A stretch of DNA of 14,085 nt from CAZBGR01 sp964491535. GTDB lineage: Bacteria > Bacillota_I > Bacilli_A > RF39 > UBA660. The notes under the pieces are model-generated. The model was given only the letters and a program-made list of their open reading frames with translations, was not told the origin of the DNA and made no database searches. The stretch's first letter is position 1. Every line of letters begins with the position of its first letter. A program made the translations under genes and the position numbers. The stretch is from positions 1 through 14,085 of the forward strand of contig CAZBGR010000021.1 of the NCBI GenBank assembly GCA_964491535.1. Direction: 5' to 3'. Shown here in pieces: positions 6,714-14,024 of this stretch.

Positions 6714-8178
6714 TCATATCCCTCTTATCCTTTTTGGTTTTTTTTAAATTTCGTTTAGCGGTTAAAATATTACGTTTAAAAAATTTACTTTTGTCGGATA
6801 TAATAATAGCATCTCCTTGATTTTTAGTATTAAAGGGGGCTATTGGGGAAAGATAGGGTATTCCAAAGGATTCCATACTACTTATATAAACAATAAATAA
6901 TAAGCCACTGCATATAATACCAAAAGTTCCAGCTAAAGCGGCAAAAATAATAAAAATAAAGGTCCAAATTCTAATGCCATTAACTAAATCAAATGAATAA
7001 ACTATTAAACCGCTAATAGCTGTAGTAGCAATAACAATAACGGTAATGGCAGAGACTATCCCAGCATTAACTGCTGCTTCACCTAAAACTAAAGCTCCTA
7101 CAATTGATAAAGCACTTCCAATAGTATTAGGGATTCTAGTATCGGCTTCTTTTAAAATTTCAAAAACAACAATCATTAAAGCCGCCTCAATGACAGTTGG
7201 AAAAGGAACACCCTCTCGTTGACTATAAAAACTTAAAATTAAATCTTTAGGAATAGCTTCATGATTATAGGTAATAATTGCAATATAAAAAGCAGGTAAT
7301 AAAACAGCTAAGAAGAAAGCAATAAATCTTGTAATTCTTGTAAAATTAGCATTGATTACTTTTTTATATAAATCTTCAGAAGTATGAAAAAAATCAAAAA
7401 AAACGGCCGGAATAATAATGGCAAAGGGAGTGTTTTCAACAATGATACCTATTTTACCCTCTAATAAGCCTTTCGTAACCCGATCAGGTCTTTCAGTTGA
7501 TATATAATTAGGAAAAGGATTATGTTTATTCTCCGATATTAAATCAATAATATAATTACTATCCATTATTGAATCAATATTTATTTTTTTAATCTTTTTA
7601 GTAATTTGGTGAACTAAATTAATATTAGCAATATCATAAATATACATGATAGCTACTTTAGTTTTACTGCGCTTACCGATAGTTAATTCGTTAAACCATA
7701 AAGTGTTAGTTTTAATTCGTTTTCTTACTAAACCAATATTAGTTTGATAATTTTCGGTAAAAGCATCTTTAGGTCCTTTAATAACAGTTTCATTTCCCGC
7801 TTCTAATACCCCACTGTCTAAAGAGGCCTTAGTTTCTACTGCTAAAACATATTGATATCCATCAATAATAAAAATTGAAAAACCACTTAATAGGCTATAC
7901 ATTAATTCGTCATAATTATCAATTTTAAGAATCTTGTGAGCCGGGATATTCATTTCTAAATAAGTTAAAAAATCTTCTTCTTTAGGTTTTTTAGTTTCTA
8001 AAAAGTATTCTAAAAGAAATTTATTAATTAAAACCTTATCAGCTAAAGCTTCACTAAATAAAAGATAAATAGCTTGATTGTAAAAATTTATTTCTTTGGT
8101 AATAATATCAGAAGCATCACCAACTTTTTCATTTATTTTATTTAAAATTCTTTTACTACTAGTAGGTAACTTATTCAT
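6706..8178 (-). CDS. gerA: Germinant receptor A subunit, GerA family
   Basis: A subunit of a nutrient germinant receptor in the spore inner membrane, recently viewed in the literature as forming oligomeric channels. The cytoplasmic N-terminal half carries IKGPKDAFTEN (133-143) and NIGLVRKRIKTN (147-158), the family's R-G-P-r-e-g-F-t-E and N-x-x-L-x-R-x-R signatures, then TERPDRVTKGLLEGKIGII (228-246) and ENTPFAIIIPAVFFDFF (248-264). The membrane half contains FPTVIEAALMIVVFEILKEA (326-345), RIPNTIGSALSIVGALVLGEAAV (348-370) and hydrophobic spans near 284-303, 355-378, 380-396 and 405-432. The tail is strongly basic. Length 490 is normal. First gene of the operon; ATG preceded by AAAGGAG with a 7-base spacer. 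It shows that the host makes spores or descends from spore formers; the receptor looks intact. Confidence 0.96.
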   Translation of the reverse strand: MNKLPTSSKRILNKINEKVGDASDIITKEINFYNQAIYLLFSEALADKVLINKFLLEYFLETKKPKEEDFLTYLEMNIPAHKILKIDNYDELMYSLLSGFSIFIIDGYQYVLAVETKASLDSGVLEAGNETVIKGPKDAFTENYQTNIGLVRKRIKTNTLWFNELTIGKRSKTKVAIMYIYDIANINLVHQITKKIKKINIDSIMDSNYIIDLISENKHNPFPNYISTERPDRVTKGLLEGKIGIIVENTPFAIIIPAVFFDFFHTSEDLYKKVINANFTRITRFIAFFLAVLLPAFYIAIITYNHEAIPKDLILSFYSQREGVPFPTVIEAALMIVVFEILKEADTRIPNTIGSALSIVGALVLGEAAVNAGIVSAITVIVIATTAISGLIVYSFDLVNGIRIWTFIFIIFAALAGTFGIICSGLLFIVYISSMESFGIPYLSPIAPFNTKNQGDAIIISDKSKFFKRNILTAKRNLKKTKKDKRDMNV

Positions 8179-8210
8179 CTTGATACTCCTTTTTTATTTA
8201 TATTATTAAC

Positions 8211-8217
8211 TATTATG
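8211..8217 (-). promoter_or_regulatory. Candidate forespore (sigma-G/F-like) -10 element for the ger operon
   Basis: Read on the minus strand, 8217-8211 is CATAATA, which fits the sigma-G -10 consensus CATAHTA, about 32 bases before the gerA start. Germinant receptor operons are normally forespore-expressed, which makes the match sensible. No good GHATR-type -35 is seen at the expected 18-base spacing; the upstream region is A/T homopolymer. Chance matches are likely in such AT-rich DNA. Confidence 0.3.
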
Positions 8218-8265
8218 ATAAAAATATTAAAAATAAAAAGATAAATTCTTTTATTTTTTATTAGG

Positions 8266-8294
8266 TTCACAAGTAGTCTTATCCATGTTATACT
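8266..8294 (+). promoter_or_regulatory. Strong extended -10 sigma-A promoter for the apbE operon
   Basis: TTCACA (8266-8271), 17 bases, then TATACT (8289-8294) preceded by TG at 8286-8287, giving an extended TGnTATACT. The -35 matches 5 of 6 bases and the -10 matches 5 of 6. The start point would be near 8301, giving a leader of only about 16 bases. Confidence 0.75.
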
Positions 8295-8316
8295 TTTAAT
8301 AGAGAGTGATGTAATA

Positions 8317-9309
8317 ATGTCTAAAGTAAAATTACTTTTTCTTTTCTTTATAATTATTCTTTTTCCTTCTTGTCAGTCTGTTCCTAAAGCTCATAGCCAA
8401 GATTTATTTTATATGGATACTTATATAAATATAAAGATTTATAATAATGATGAAGTTTTAGTTAAGAAGGCTTTTAAAAAGATAGATAATATTTTTAAAG
8501 AGTATCATCAATTAACAGATCGCTATCATCAATATGATAATTTAATTAATATTTATTATCTTAATTATTTATTAGATAATAAAGAACCAATAGTTATTGA
8601 TGAAAGGTTATTTAAACTATTAGTTCTTAGTCAAGATTATTATTCTCAAACTAATGGGTTGTTTAATATTGCTATTGGTAATGTAGTTGATAAATGGCTG
8701 GTGTATAGAAAAAAAGGGGAAGGGGTTCCTACTATTGATGAACTTAAAAATAGTGGTAGCATAAAAATTGATGATATTAGATTAGAGGAAAATAATACTT
8801 TTTCAAAAAGGAATAATGTAAGTATTGATTTAGGTGGGATTGCTAAAGGGTATGTTACTGAATTAGTAGGGAATTATTTAGAGGGTTTAGGAATAGATGC
8901 TTATTTGATTAATGCCGGAGGTAATGTTAAAGTAGGTAATCATTATCATTTTAATCAATATAAAATTGGACTTGAAAATCCAACTTTAACAAATGATATC
9001 TATCAAATAATAAAGGTGGTTAATAAATCAGTTGTAACTAGTGGTAATTATGAACGCTATTATGAGTATGAAGGCCTAAAATATCATCATTTAATTGATC
9101 CTTATACTTTGTTTCCGCCTTACTATATGAATTCAGTTACCGTTATTTCAAATAATAGTACTTTAGGAGATGTCTTGGCAACTACTTTGTTTTTAATGCC
9201 GATTGATGAAGGACTTGTTTATGTTGATTCCCTACCTGATATAGAAGCTATATGGTATGGAATAGATAATAAAATGACTTATTCTAAAGGTTTTGATCAA
9301 TATGAATAA
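8317..9309 (+). CDS. apbE: ApbE-family FAD:protein FMN transferase, lipoprotein
   Basis: Extracytoplasmic flavin transferase that attaches FMN from FAD covalently to Thr or Ser of target proteins outside the membrane. Residues 1-18 form a hydrophobic signal ending FPSC, with Cys19 as probable lipidation site (the -3 residue F is not ideal). Motifs in order: QTNGLFNIAIGNVVDKW (111-127; family T-x-G-x-F-d-i), SIDLGGIAKGYV (169-180), LINAGGNVKVGN (197-208), VVTSGNYERYY (239-249), HLIDPYTLFP (258-267; family H-I-I-D-P-x-T-G), and GDVLATTLF (284-292), whose D285 and T289 correspond to the metal-binding D and T of the family. Length 330 is typical. Its first-gene position ahead of NusG_II and Gx genes supports a flavinylation cassette. 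No target with an FMN_bind domain is present in the window. Confidence 0.95.
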   Translation: MSKVKLLFLFFIIILFPSCQSVPKAHSQDLFYMDTYINIKIYNNDEVLVKKAFKKIDNIFKEYHQLTDRYHQYDNLINIYYLNYLLDNKEPIVIDERLFKLLVLSQDYYSQTNGLFNIAIGNVVDKWLVYRKKGEGVPTIDELKNSGSIKIDDIRLEENNTFSKRNNVSIDLGGIAKGYVTELVGNYLEGLGIDAYLINAGGNVKVGNHYHFNQYKIGLENPTLTNDIYQIIKVVNKSVVTSGNYERYYEYEGLKYHHLIDPYTLFPPYYMNSVTVISNNSTLGDVLATTLFLMPIDEGLVYVDSLPDIEAIWYGIDNKMTYSKGFDQYE

Positions 9310-9667
9310 AAAAGATTTAATTTTAATAATAATAATATTAAGTATAGTGGGAGGATGGTTTTTGTTTAATTCTTTAAGGGTTGAAGAAGCTAACCGAGCT
9401 TTAGTTTATTATCAAAATGAATTAGTTAAAGTAATAGATTTAACGATATCTGAAACTAAAGAATATATAATAGAGGGTTATTTAGGAGATGTAATTCTTG
9501 AAGCGAAAACGGGAAAAGTTAGAGTTAATGCTGAAAAATCCCCTCTTCATCTTTGTTCTAAACAGGGTTTTATTAATAAAGCTCATCAAGTAATAGTTTG
9601 TTTACCCAATAGAGTAGTTATTAAAATAGAAAATAAAGATTATTCATTAGATACGGTAATTAGGTGA
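9302..9667 (+). CDS. NusG domain II (NusG_II) membrane-anchored protein
   Basis: Single-pass membrane protein with one extracytoplasmic NusG_II domain; despite the name it is not a transcription factor. Residues 5-24 are the N-terminal membrane anchor. The rest is a beta-rich domain with the signature GKVRVNAEKSPLHLCSKQGF (71-90) and QVIVCLPNRVVIKI (96-109). C85 and C100 match the usual cysteine pair; the additional cysteine expected in an S-x-C-P-D-K-x-C context is Ser80 here. I start it at ATG 9302, which overlaps the apbE end by 8 bases with AAAGG 11 bases upstream; an in-frame TTG at 9293 sits too close to that site. NusG_II proteins are repeatedly found next to ApbE and Gx-family genes, and I believe the Listeria extracellular electron transfer locus has a similar pair (EetA/EetB), but the molecular role is unknown. 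Confidence 0.85.
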   Translation: MNKKDLILIIIILSIVGGWFLFNSLRVEEANRALVYYQNELVKVIDLTISETKEYIIEGYLGDVILEAKTGKVRVNAEKSPLHLCSKQGFINKAHQVIVCLPNRVVIKIENKDYSLDTVIR

Positions 9668-9671
9668 TAAA

Positions 9672-10169
9672 ATGGATATTAGAAAAACAGTTAGATTAGC
9701 GATGTTACTTTCTTTATCAATTGTACTAAGCATTATTGAAAGCTCTCTACCTTTTATTAGTTCTTTGGTCCCTGGAGTTAAATTAGGTCTTACTAATGTA
9801 GTTGTTATATTAGTAGTTTATATATATGGTTTTAAAGAAGCTTTATTTTTATCATTAATGAGAGTTTTATTAGTATCAGCTATTAGGACAGGGCTATTTA
9901 ATATTATCTTTTTCTTTAGTTTAAATGGAGCTTTATATAGTCTTATTTTTATGACCCTAGGGAAACGTTTTTCTCCTTTATCAATTGTTGGGGTAAGTAT
10001 TTTAGGTTCAATAGCCCATGCAATCGGGCAAATAATAATTGCTATTATCTTTTTAAATAATATTAATCTTCTTTATTATTTGCCGGTTTTATTAGTATTA
10101 TCAATTCCAACTGGGATTATAATTGGGATGATTGCGAAAGAGGTTTTAAGACTTTATCAACCACTTTAA
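9672..10169 (+). CDS. Gx transporter family membrane protein (COG4769, 'heptaprenyl diphosphate synthase component I')
   Basis: Polytopic membrane protein of 165 residues with about five to six hydrophobic spans. The key signature is VPGVKLGLTNVVVILVVYIYGFKEAL (33-57; P-G-V-K-L-G-L-x-N), followed by LSLMRVLL (60-67), a FSLNGALYSLIFMTLGKRFSPLSIVGVSILG block (82-112), and IAHAIGQIIIAIIF (114-127), all in family order. Databases often label it heptaprenyl diphosphate synthase component I because of neighbourhood with polyprenyl synthases, but its fold resembles the substrate-binding S component of ECF transporters. No polyprenyl synthase gene is adjacent here. The AGGTGATA ribosome binding site overlaps the TGA stop of the NusG_II gene, so the pair is probably coupled. 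Likely substrate is unknown; a flavin or quinone-related role is inference from ApbE. Confidence 0.87.
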   Translation: MDIRKTVRLAMLLSLSIVLSIIESSLPFISSLVPGVKLGLTNVVVILVVYIYGFKEALFLSLMRVLLVSAIRTGLFNIIFFFSLNGALYSLIFMTLGKRFSPLSIVGVSILGSIAHAIGQIIIAIIFLNNINLLYYLPVLLVLSIPTGIIIGMIAKEVLRLYQPL

Positions 10170-10202
10170 TTAACGAACGTATTTCCCTTAATGGTTTTTT
10201 TA

Positions 10203-10211
10203 TGATAAAAT
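10203..10211 (+). promoter_or_regulatory. Extended -10 promoter for the pfkB-smr unit
   Basis: TGATAAAAT is TGn plus TAAAAT (10206-10211), an extended -10 located 43 bases before the chosen TTG start. No good -35 is visible at 16-18 bases; extended -10 promoters tolerate this. Confidence 0.5.
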
Positions 10212-10253
10212 CTTAATAAATATTAAAGATAAATAAAAAGGATGGTTGTTAAT

Positions 10254-11156
10254 TTGAAAAGAATATTATGTATTGGGCATGCTTCTTATGATATTATTAT
10301 TCCCTTTAATGGATATCCAATTGAAAACACTAAAAATAGGGTTGTAAAAAAATTAGAATGTGGAGGAGGGCCAGCTTCTAATGCTGCTTATTTGCTTGGC
10401 AAATGGCATATGAAACCTACTTTTATAGGTGTTTTAGGTAATGATGTTTATGGAGAAAGAATAATAGATGAATTTAAAGAAGTAAAAGTTAATTCTAAAT
10501 ATATAGAGCTGGATGATGAGCAGCAAACAACTTTAAGTTTTATTATGGTTAATGAAAAAACAGGAACGAGAACTATTTTAACCTATCGTCATCCTGAAAT
10601 GAAATTAAGGCGTAAAAGAAAATTAAAAGCTGATTTTATTTTAGTTGATGGTCAAGAATTAGAAACTTCTTTGTTAGCTATAAAGAATAATCCTCAAGCT
10701 AAAAAAATAATTGATGCTGGTAGTTTAAAGGAAGAAAATATAATTTTAGGTAAACTAGTTGATTATCTTGTTTGTTCTAAAGAATTTGCTGAGGATTTTA
10801 CTAATTTTAAAATTGAATTAGATAAACCAAATGTTATTAAAGATATTTTTAGTAAAATGGAAACTGAATTTAATAACCAAACAATAATTATTACTTTAGA
10901 AGCGAAAGGATGTTTATATAAATTAGATAATAAGATTAAATTAATGCCTAGTATTAAGGTTAAACAAATAGATTCTACTGGGGCAGGTGATTTTTTTCAC
11001 GGGGCTTTTGTCTACGGACTAGCTATGGGATTTGATTTAGAAAAGATTTTAAAAATAGCTAATATTACTGGGGCTTTATCAGTGACTAAAATGGGAAGAA
11101 GAGCTTCTGTTTATAATTTAAAAGAAGTAATGAAAATATATGAGTATCATGCTTGA
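10254..11156 (+). CDS. PfkB/ribokinase-family carbohydrate kinase
   Basis: Cytoplasmic kinase of the ribokinase fold that transfers phosphate from ATP to a sugar or nucleoside hydroxyl. Counting from my start, the N-terminal strand KRILCIGHASYDI leads to the substrate-lid region, PfkB signature 1 is CGGGPASNAAY (36-46), followed by FIGVLGNDVYGERI (57-70), the lid strand TLSFIMVNEKTGTRTIL (93-109), and signature 2 DSTGAGDFFHGAFVYGL (240-256) with catalytic base D246 and the GAGD anion hole. The exact substrate cannot be read from sequence; the pattern is nearest, from memory, to fructose-type or sulfofructose-type kinases. Start: TTG at 10254 lies 8 bases after AAGGATGG, whereas the in-frame ATG at 10242 directly abuts the AAAAGG and is less credible. 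It overlaps smr by 17 bases. Confidence 0.92.
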   Translation: MKRILCIGHASYDIIIPFNGYPIENTKNRVVKKLECGGGPASNAAYLLGKWHMKPTFIGVLGNDVYGERIIDEFKEVKVNSKYIELDDEQQTTLSFIMVNEKTGTRTILTYRHPEMKLRRKRKLKADFILVDGQELETSLLAIKNNPQAKKIIDAGSLKEENIILGKLVDYLVCSKEFAEDFTNFKIELDKPNVIKDIFSKMETEFNNQTIIITLEAKGCLYKLDNKIKLMPSIKVKQIDSTGAGDFFHGAFVYGLAMGFDLEKILKIANITGALSVTKMGRRASVYNLKEVMKIYEYHA

Positions 11157-11415
11157 AGATATTTTTATTAAAAACTTACCAACCATTGATTTACATGGTT
11201 TAGATTCACCAACTGCTTGTTTAATGGTAACGGATTTTATTAATGATAATTATATATTAAAAGAAAAAAGGGTTATTATTATTCATGGGATTGGTCTATT
11301 AATCTTAAAAGAAGCTATTCATAAACTTTTAGCTAAACATCAATACGTAGCTTCTTATAAGCTTCATTATCTAAATTATGGTTGTACAATTGTTGATTTA
11401 AGACCCTTTAAATGA
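11140..11415 (+). CDS. Stand-alone Smr-domain protein
   Basis: Single small MutS-related (Smr) domain, the nuclease-like module found at the C-terminus of MutS2 and as independent proteins acting on branched DNA or on RNA at collided ribosomes. Seen: IDLHGLDSPTA (16-26), which is the L-D-L-H-G motif, then KRVIIIHGIGLLILKEAIHKLL (43-64), and a last strand GCTIVDLRPF (81-90). The usual H-G-K-G-T-G-x-L-R loop reads HGIGLLILK, so the Lys and the second Gly are lost and nuclease activity is uncertain. The protein is nearly the bare domain at 91 residues. Start ATG overlaps the pfkB end; a second ATG at 11149 is possible and both have weak ribosome binding sites, suggesting coupling to pfkB translation. 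Confidence 0.82.
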   Translation: MSIMLEDIFIKNLPTIDLHGLDSPTACLMVTDFINDNYILKEKRVIIIHGIGLLILKEAIHKLLAKHQYVASYKLHYLNYGCTIVDLRPFK

Positions 11416-11448
11416 TAAAATAAGCATTAATTTAAAGGGCTTTAATTT
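11404..11448 (+). terminator. Hairpin at the end of smr, probable terminator
   Basis: CCCTTTAAAT (11404-11413, inside the last smr codons) pairs perfectly with ATTTAAAGGG (11430-11439) around a 16-base loop, then CTTTAATTT. The T-run is interrupted, so termination may be partial. Confidence 0.5.
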
Positions 11449-11479
11449 ATTAAACTTATAAAGTATTAGAGGTGACATA

Positions 11480-13675
11480 ATGGATAAATATATTAAAGGG
11501 TCAGTTAGAAATGTTTTTTATCGAGGAGATAACGGTTATATAATTGGTCTTTTTAAAGTGAAAGATACTTCTGATGAAAATTTAAAACAATATCTTAATA
11601 AATCAATTACTTTTACGGGGTCTTTTTTTGATTTAAAAGAAGCTAATGATTATCTTTTTTTTGGAGAATTAATAACTCATCCTCGTTATGGGAAACAATA
11701 TAAAGTTAATCGTTATGAATTAATTTTACCAGAATCTAAAAATGGAATAATTGCCTTTTTATCATCTTCTTTGTTTAAAGGAGTCGGTTTAAAATTAGCG
11801 ACTAAAATAGTTGATACCCTAGGAGATAAGGCTTTAGATAAAATAGTCTTAAATTATCAATCTTTATTATTAGTGCCCTCAATAACCGAAAAAAAAGCTA
11901 ATTTAATTTATGAAGTGTTAAATAAAGAGAGAGAAAGTTATCAAACAATAGTTTATTTACAAAAAATTGGTTTTAAAATTAATGAAGCGACTAAGGTTTA
12001 TCATTGTTATAAAGAACAAACAATGAGTGTTATTGAAGATAATATTTATCAGCTTTTAGATAATATTGAGGGGATTGGTTTTATAACGGTTGATAAAATA
12101 GCTTCTGTTTTGGGAATTAAAGAGGATGATGAAGAACGGTTAAAAGCTTGCCTTTTTTTTATCATGGAACAATTATGTCTTAAAAATGGTCATACTTATA
12201 ATAAAAAAGAGGATCTTTATTTAGCGTTAAATAATTATTTAAATTTTAATCTTGATTTAGATAAATTTAATAATTATTTAGTAAGTTTGGCGAAATTGAA
12301 AAAAATAATTATTGAGGATGATAAATATTATTTAGAAACATATTATCAAGCTGAAATGGAAAATGCTTTTAAAATAGCATCCCTTATCCAAAAGGATGAT
12401 GTAGTTTATGATAATTTAGATTCTTATTTATCTAAATTAGCTAAAAGAGAAAGAATTACTTATAATCAGCAACAACTTAGGGCTATTAAAAAGAGTTTAA
12501 CTAAAAACTTTTTAATTATAACAGGAGGTCCTGGAACTGGTAAAACAACTATTATTAAAGCAATCGCTAATCTTTATTGTCGTTTAAATAAATCAAATAG
12601 TAATTATTTAGCCCTTTTAGCACCGACCGGAAGAGCAGCTAAAAGATTAAAAGAAGCAACTAATTTTGAAGCTTTGACAATTCATAAGTTTTTAAAATGG
12701 AATAAAGAATTAAATGAATTTGCGGTTAATAAATTTAATAAAGCTAATACTAAATATGTTATTATTGATGAGGTTAGCATGATTGATAATTTTTTGTTAT
12801 ATCATTTGTTTAATGGCTTAAACGATCAAGTGAAAATGGTTCTAATAGGAGATTATTATCAATTACCTAGTGTTGGACCTGGTCAAGTATTAAAAGATTT
12901 AATTGAAAGTAATCAAATCCCGATTGTTGAACTTAAACAATTATATCGTCAACAAAAAAAATCTTATATTATTTCTCTAGCATATGAAATAAAAAATAAT
13001 AAATTATCTAATGAATATAAAAATAAGCAAGATGATTATAATTTTGTTACCTGTTCTAAATTAAAAATAGCAAATGTTATTAAACAATTATGTGAAAAAG
13101 CACTAGTGAAAGGTTTTGATTATAGACAAATACAAGTTTTAATTCCTATGTATAAAGGTTTAAATGGGATAGATAATATTAATAAGTTGTTACAGACAGT
13201 CTTTAATCCTAAAGATGATTCTAAAGACGAAATAATTCATCAAGGTTTTAATTATCGAGTTGGTGATAAAGTATTACAGGTAAAAAACAATAATGATTTA
13301 GGTATTTCTAATGGTGAAATAGGTATTATTAAAAGAATCTTTAAAGAAGAACGTAAAGATAAAATATTAATTGATTTTGATGGTGAACAGGTGATTTATT
13401 CATTAAAAAATTTTGATGATCTTCGCTTAGGTTATGCAATTAGTATCCATAAAGCTCAAGGAAGTGAATTTGAAATCGTTATTATTCCTTTAGAACAGTC
13501 ATTTAAAAGAATGCTTTATAATAAATTAATTTATACAGCTATAACTCGTGCTAAAAAGAGTTTAATGTTAGTTGGTGAATTAGAAGCTTTTGAAAGTGCT
13601 GTAAGTAATATAAAAGAAGCTAAAAGACAAACAGCTTTAAAAGAAAGATTAACAAAAATACTTACTAAAGTATAA
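11480..13675 (+). CDS. recD2: RecD2-family ATP-dependent DNA helicase
   Basis: 5'-3' superfamily 1B DNA helicase of the RecD2 type, which works without RecBC in Gram-positive bacteria in repair and replication fork maintenance. N-terminal OB-like part (1-85), then helix-hairpin-helix repeats around FKGVGLKLATKIV (99-111) and NIEGIGFITVDKIASVLGI (195-213). Motor core: Walker A GGPGTGKTT (349-357), motif Ia LAPTGRAAKRL (380-390), Walker B IIDEVSMID (428-436), motif III GDYYQLPSVGPG (457-468), QLYRQ motif IV arginine R490, an inserted SH3-like stretch near 592-640 (RVGDKVLQVKNN, NGEIGII), motif V AISIHKAQGSEF (653-664) and motif VI YTAITRAK (685-692). All key residues are present. Length 731 is normal. 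Ribosome binding site AGAGGTGA at 11468-11475. Confidence 0.96.
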   Translation: MDKYIKGSVRNVFYRGDNGYIIGLFKVKDTSDENLKQYLNKSITFTGSFFDLKEANDYLFFGELITHPRYGKQYKVNRYELILPESKNGIIAFLSSSLFKGVGLKLATKIVDTLGDKALDKIVLNYQSLLLVPSITEKKANLIYEVLNKERESYQTIVYLQKIGFKINEATKVYHCYKEQTMSVIEDNIYQLLDNIEGIGFITVDKIASVLGIKEDDEERLKACLFFIMEQLCLKNGHTYNKKEDLYLALNNYLNFNLDLDKFNNYLVSLAKLKKIIIEDDKYYLETYYQAEMENAFKIASLIQKDDVVYDNLDSYLSKLAKRERITYNQQQLRAIKKSLTKNFLIITGGPGTGKTTIIKAIANLYCRLNKSNSNYLALLAPTGRAAKRLKEATNFEALTIHKFLKWNKELNEFAVNKFNKANTKYVIIDEVSMIDNFLLYHLFNGLNDQVKMVLIGDYYQLPSVGPGQVLKDLIESNQIPIVELKQLYRQQKKSYIISLAYEIKNNKLSNEYKNKQDDYNFVTCSKLKIANVIKQLCEKALVKGFDYRQIQVLIPMYKGLNGIDNINKLLQTVFNPKDDSKDEIIHQGFNYRVGDKVLQVKNNNDLGISNGEIGIIKRIFKEERKDKILIDFDGEQVIYSLKNFDDLRLGYAISIHKAQGSEFEIVIIPLEQSFKRMLYNKLIYTAITRAKKSLMLVGELEAFESAVSNIKEAKRQTALKERLTKILTKV

Positions 13676-13690
13676 AAGAGATTCTTTTTT
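13674..13690 (+). terminator. Weak hairpin after recD2
   Basis: AAAAGA pairs with TCTTTT across a GAT loop, directly at the recD2 stop, followed by more T. The stem is short and mostly A-T, so it is at best a weak terminator. Confidence 0.3.
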
Positions 13691-13721
13691 GACAAACTAT
13701 TAAAGATATCGAAATGATATC
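13689..13721 (+). promoter_or_regulatory. Promoter-like box with twin GATATC elements before the small membrane gene
   Basis: A perfect -35 TTGACA (13689-13694) is followed at 18 bases by AATGAT (13713-13718; 4 of 6 -10 bases). Two GATATC palindromes (13705-13710 and 13716-13721), 11 bases apart centre to centre, flank GAAAT and overlap the -10 position, the layout of a repressor operator. Operator function is inference. Confidence 0.45.
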
Positions 13722-13755
13722 AAAGCTCATATTTTTTAACCAAAGAGGTGATATA

Positions 13756-13911
13756 ATGGAACTTAAAAAAGGACTTACGTATACGCTTATTGGCATCGGA
13801 TTAATAGCAGGCGCTATGGCTACTTATTATAAATATGGAAATGGGAATTTAACATATAAAATGAAAAAAGCCAAAAACCAAGTCAAAGATAAGTTAGAAA
13901 ATATGATGTAA
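13756..13911 (+). CDS. Small single-pass membrane protein of unknown function
   Basis: I do not recognise a family. From ATG 13756 the product has 51 residues: MELKKGL, then one hydrophobic span TYTLIGIGLIAGAMATYYKY (residues 8-27), then a basic amphipathic tail NLTYKMKKAKNQVKDKLENMM. Such a layout, with an N-terminal anchor and a Lys-rich helix, is seen in YtxH-like and other small envelope proteins, but no specific motif supports that. The start was chosen because AGAGGTGATATA, an excellent ribosome binding site like those of recD2 and the Gx gene, sits just upstream; the upstream in-frame ATG at 13714 would add 14 residues but lacks one and falls inside the repeat. It has its own promoter-like box and a terminator, so it is probably a real monocistronic gene. 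Confidence 0.75.
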   Translation: MELKKGLTYTLIGIGLIAGAMATYYKYGNGNLTYKMKKAKNQVKDKLENMM

Positions 13912-13913
13912 TT

Positions 13914-13936
13914 AAAGCCCCAATTATGGGGTTTTA
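13914..13936 (+). terminator. Terminator after the small membrane gene
   Basis: AAAGCCCC pairs with GGGGTTTT (one G-T pair) around a 6-base loop, starting 2 bases after the stop. The tail is TTTTAAAATTTT, so the U-tract is split. Confidence 0.7.
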
Positions 13937-14024
13937 AAATTTTAAATGGTTTTTAATAAAAATTATAGTTGTTTTCTTTGTAAATATACAGTTGATTTTT
14001 CAAATAATGTAAAGTAAAAGGGCC

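Noticed and set aside
9293..9301. TTG start for the NusG_II gene
   Set aside because: It would leave only 2 bases after the AAAGG site; ATG 9302 gives a workable spacing and a normal membrane anchor start.
10161..10201. Terminator between the Gx gene and pfkB
   Set aside because: A run of seven T is present and CCA...TTAA can loosely pair with TTAA-TGG, but the stem is interrupted and the loop is long; not convincing.
11431..11462. TATAAA at 11457-11462 as a recD2 promoter
   Set aside because: No -35 at usable spacing, and transcription would begin at the ribosome binding site.
13714..13755. ATG 13714 as the start of the small membrane protein
   Set aside because: No ribosome binding site before it, it lies within the promoter/GATATC region, and ATG 13756 has a strong AGAGGTGAT site.
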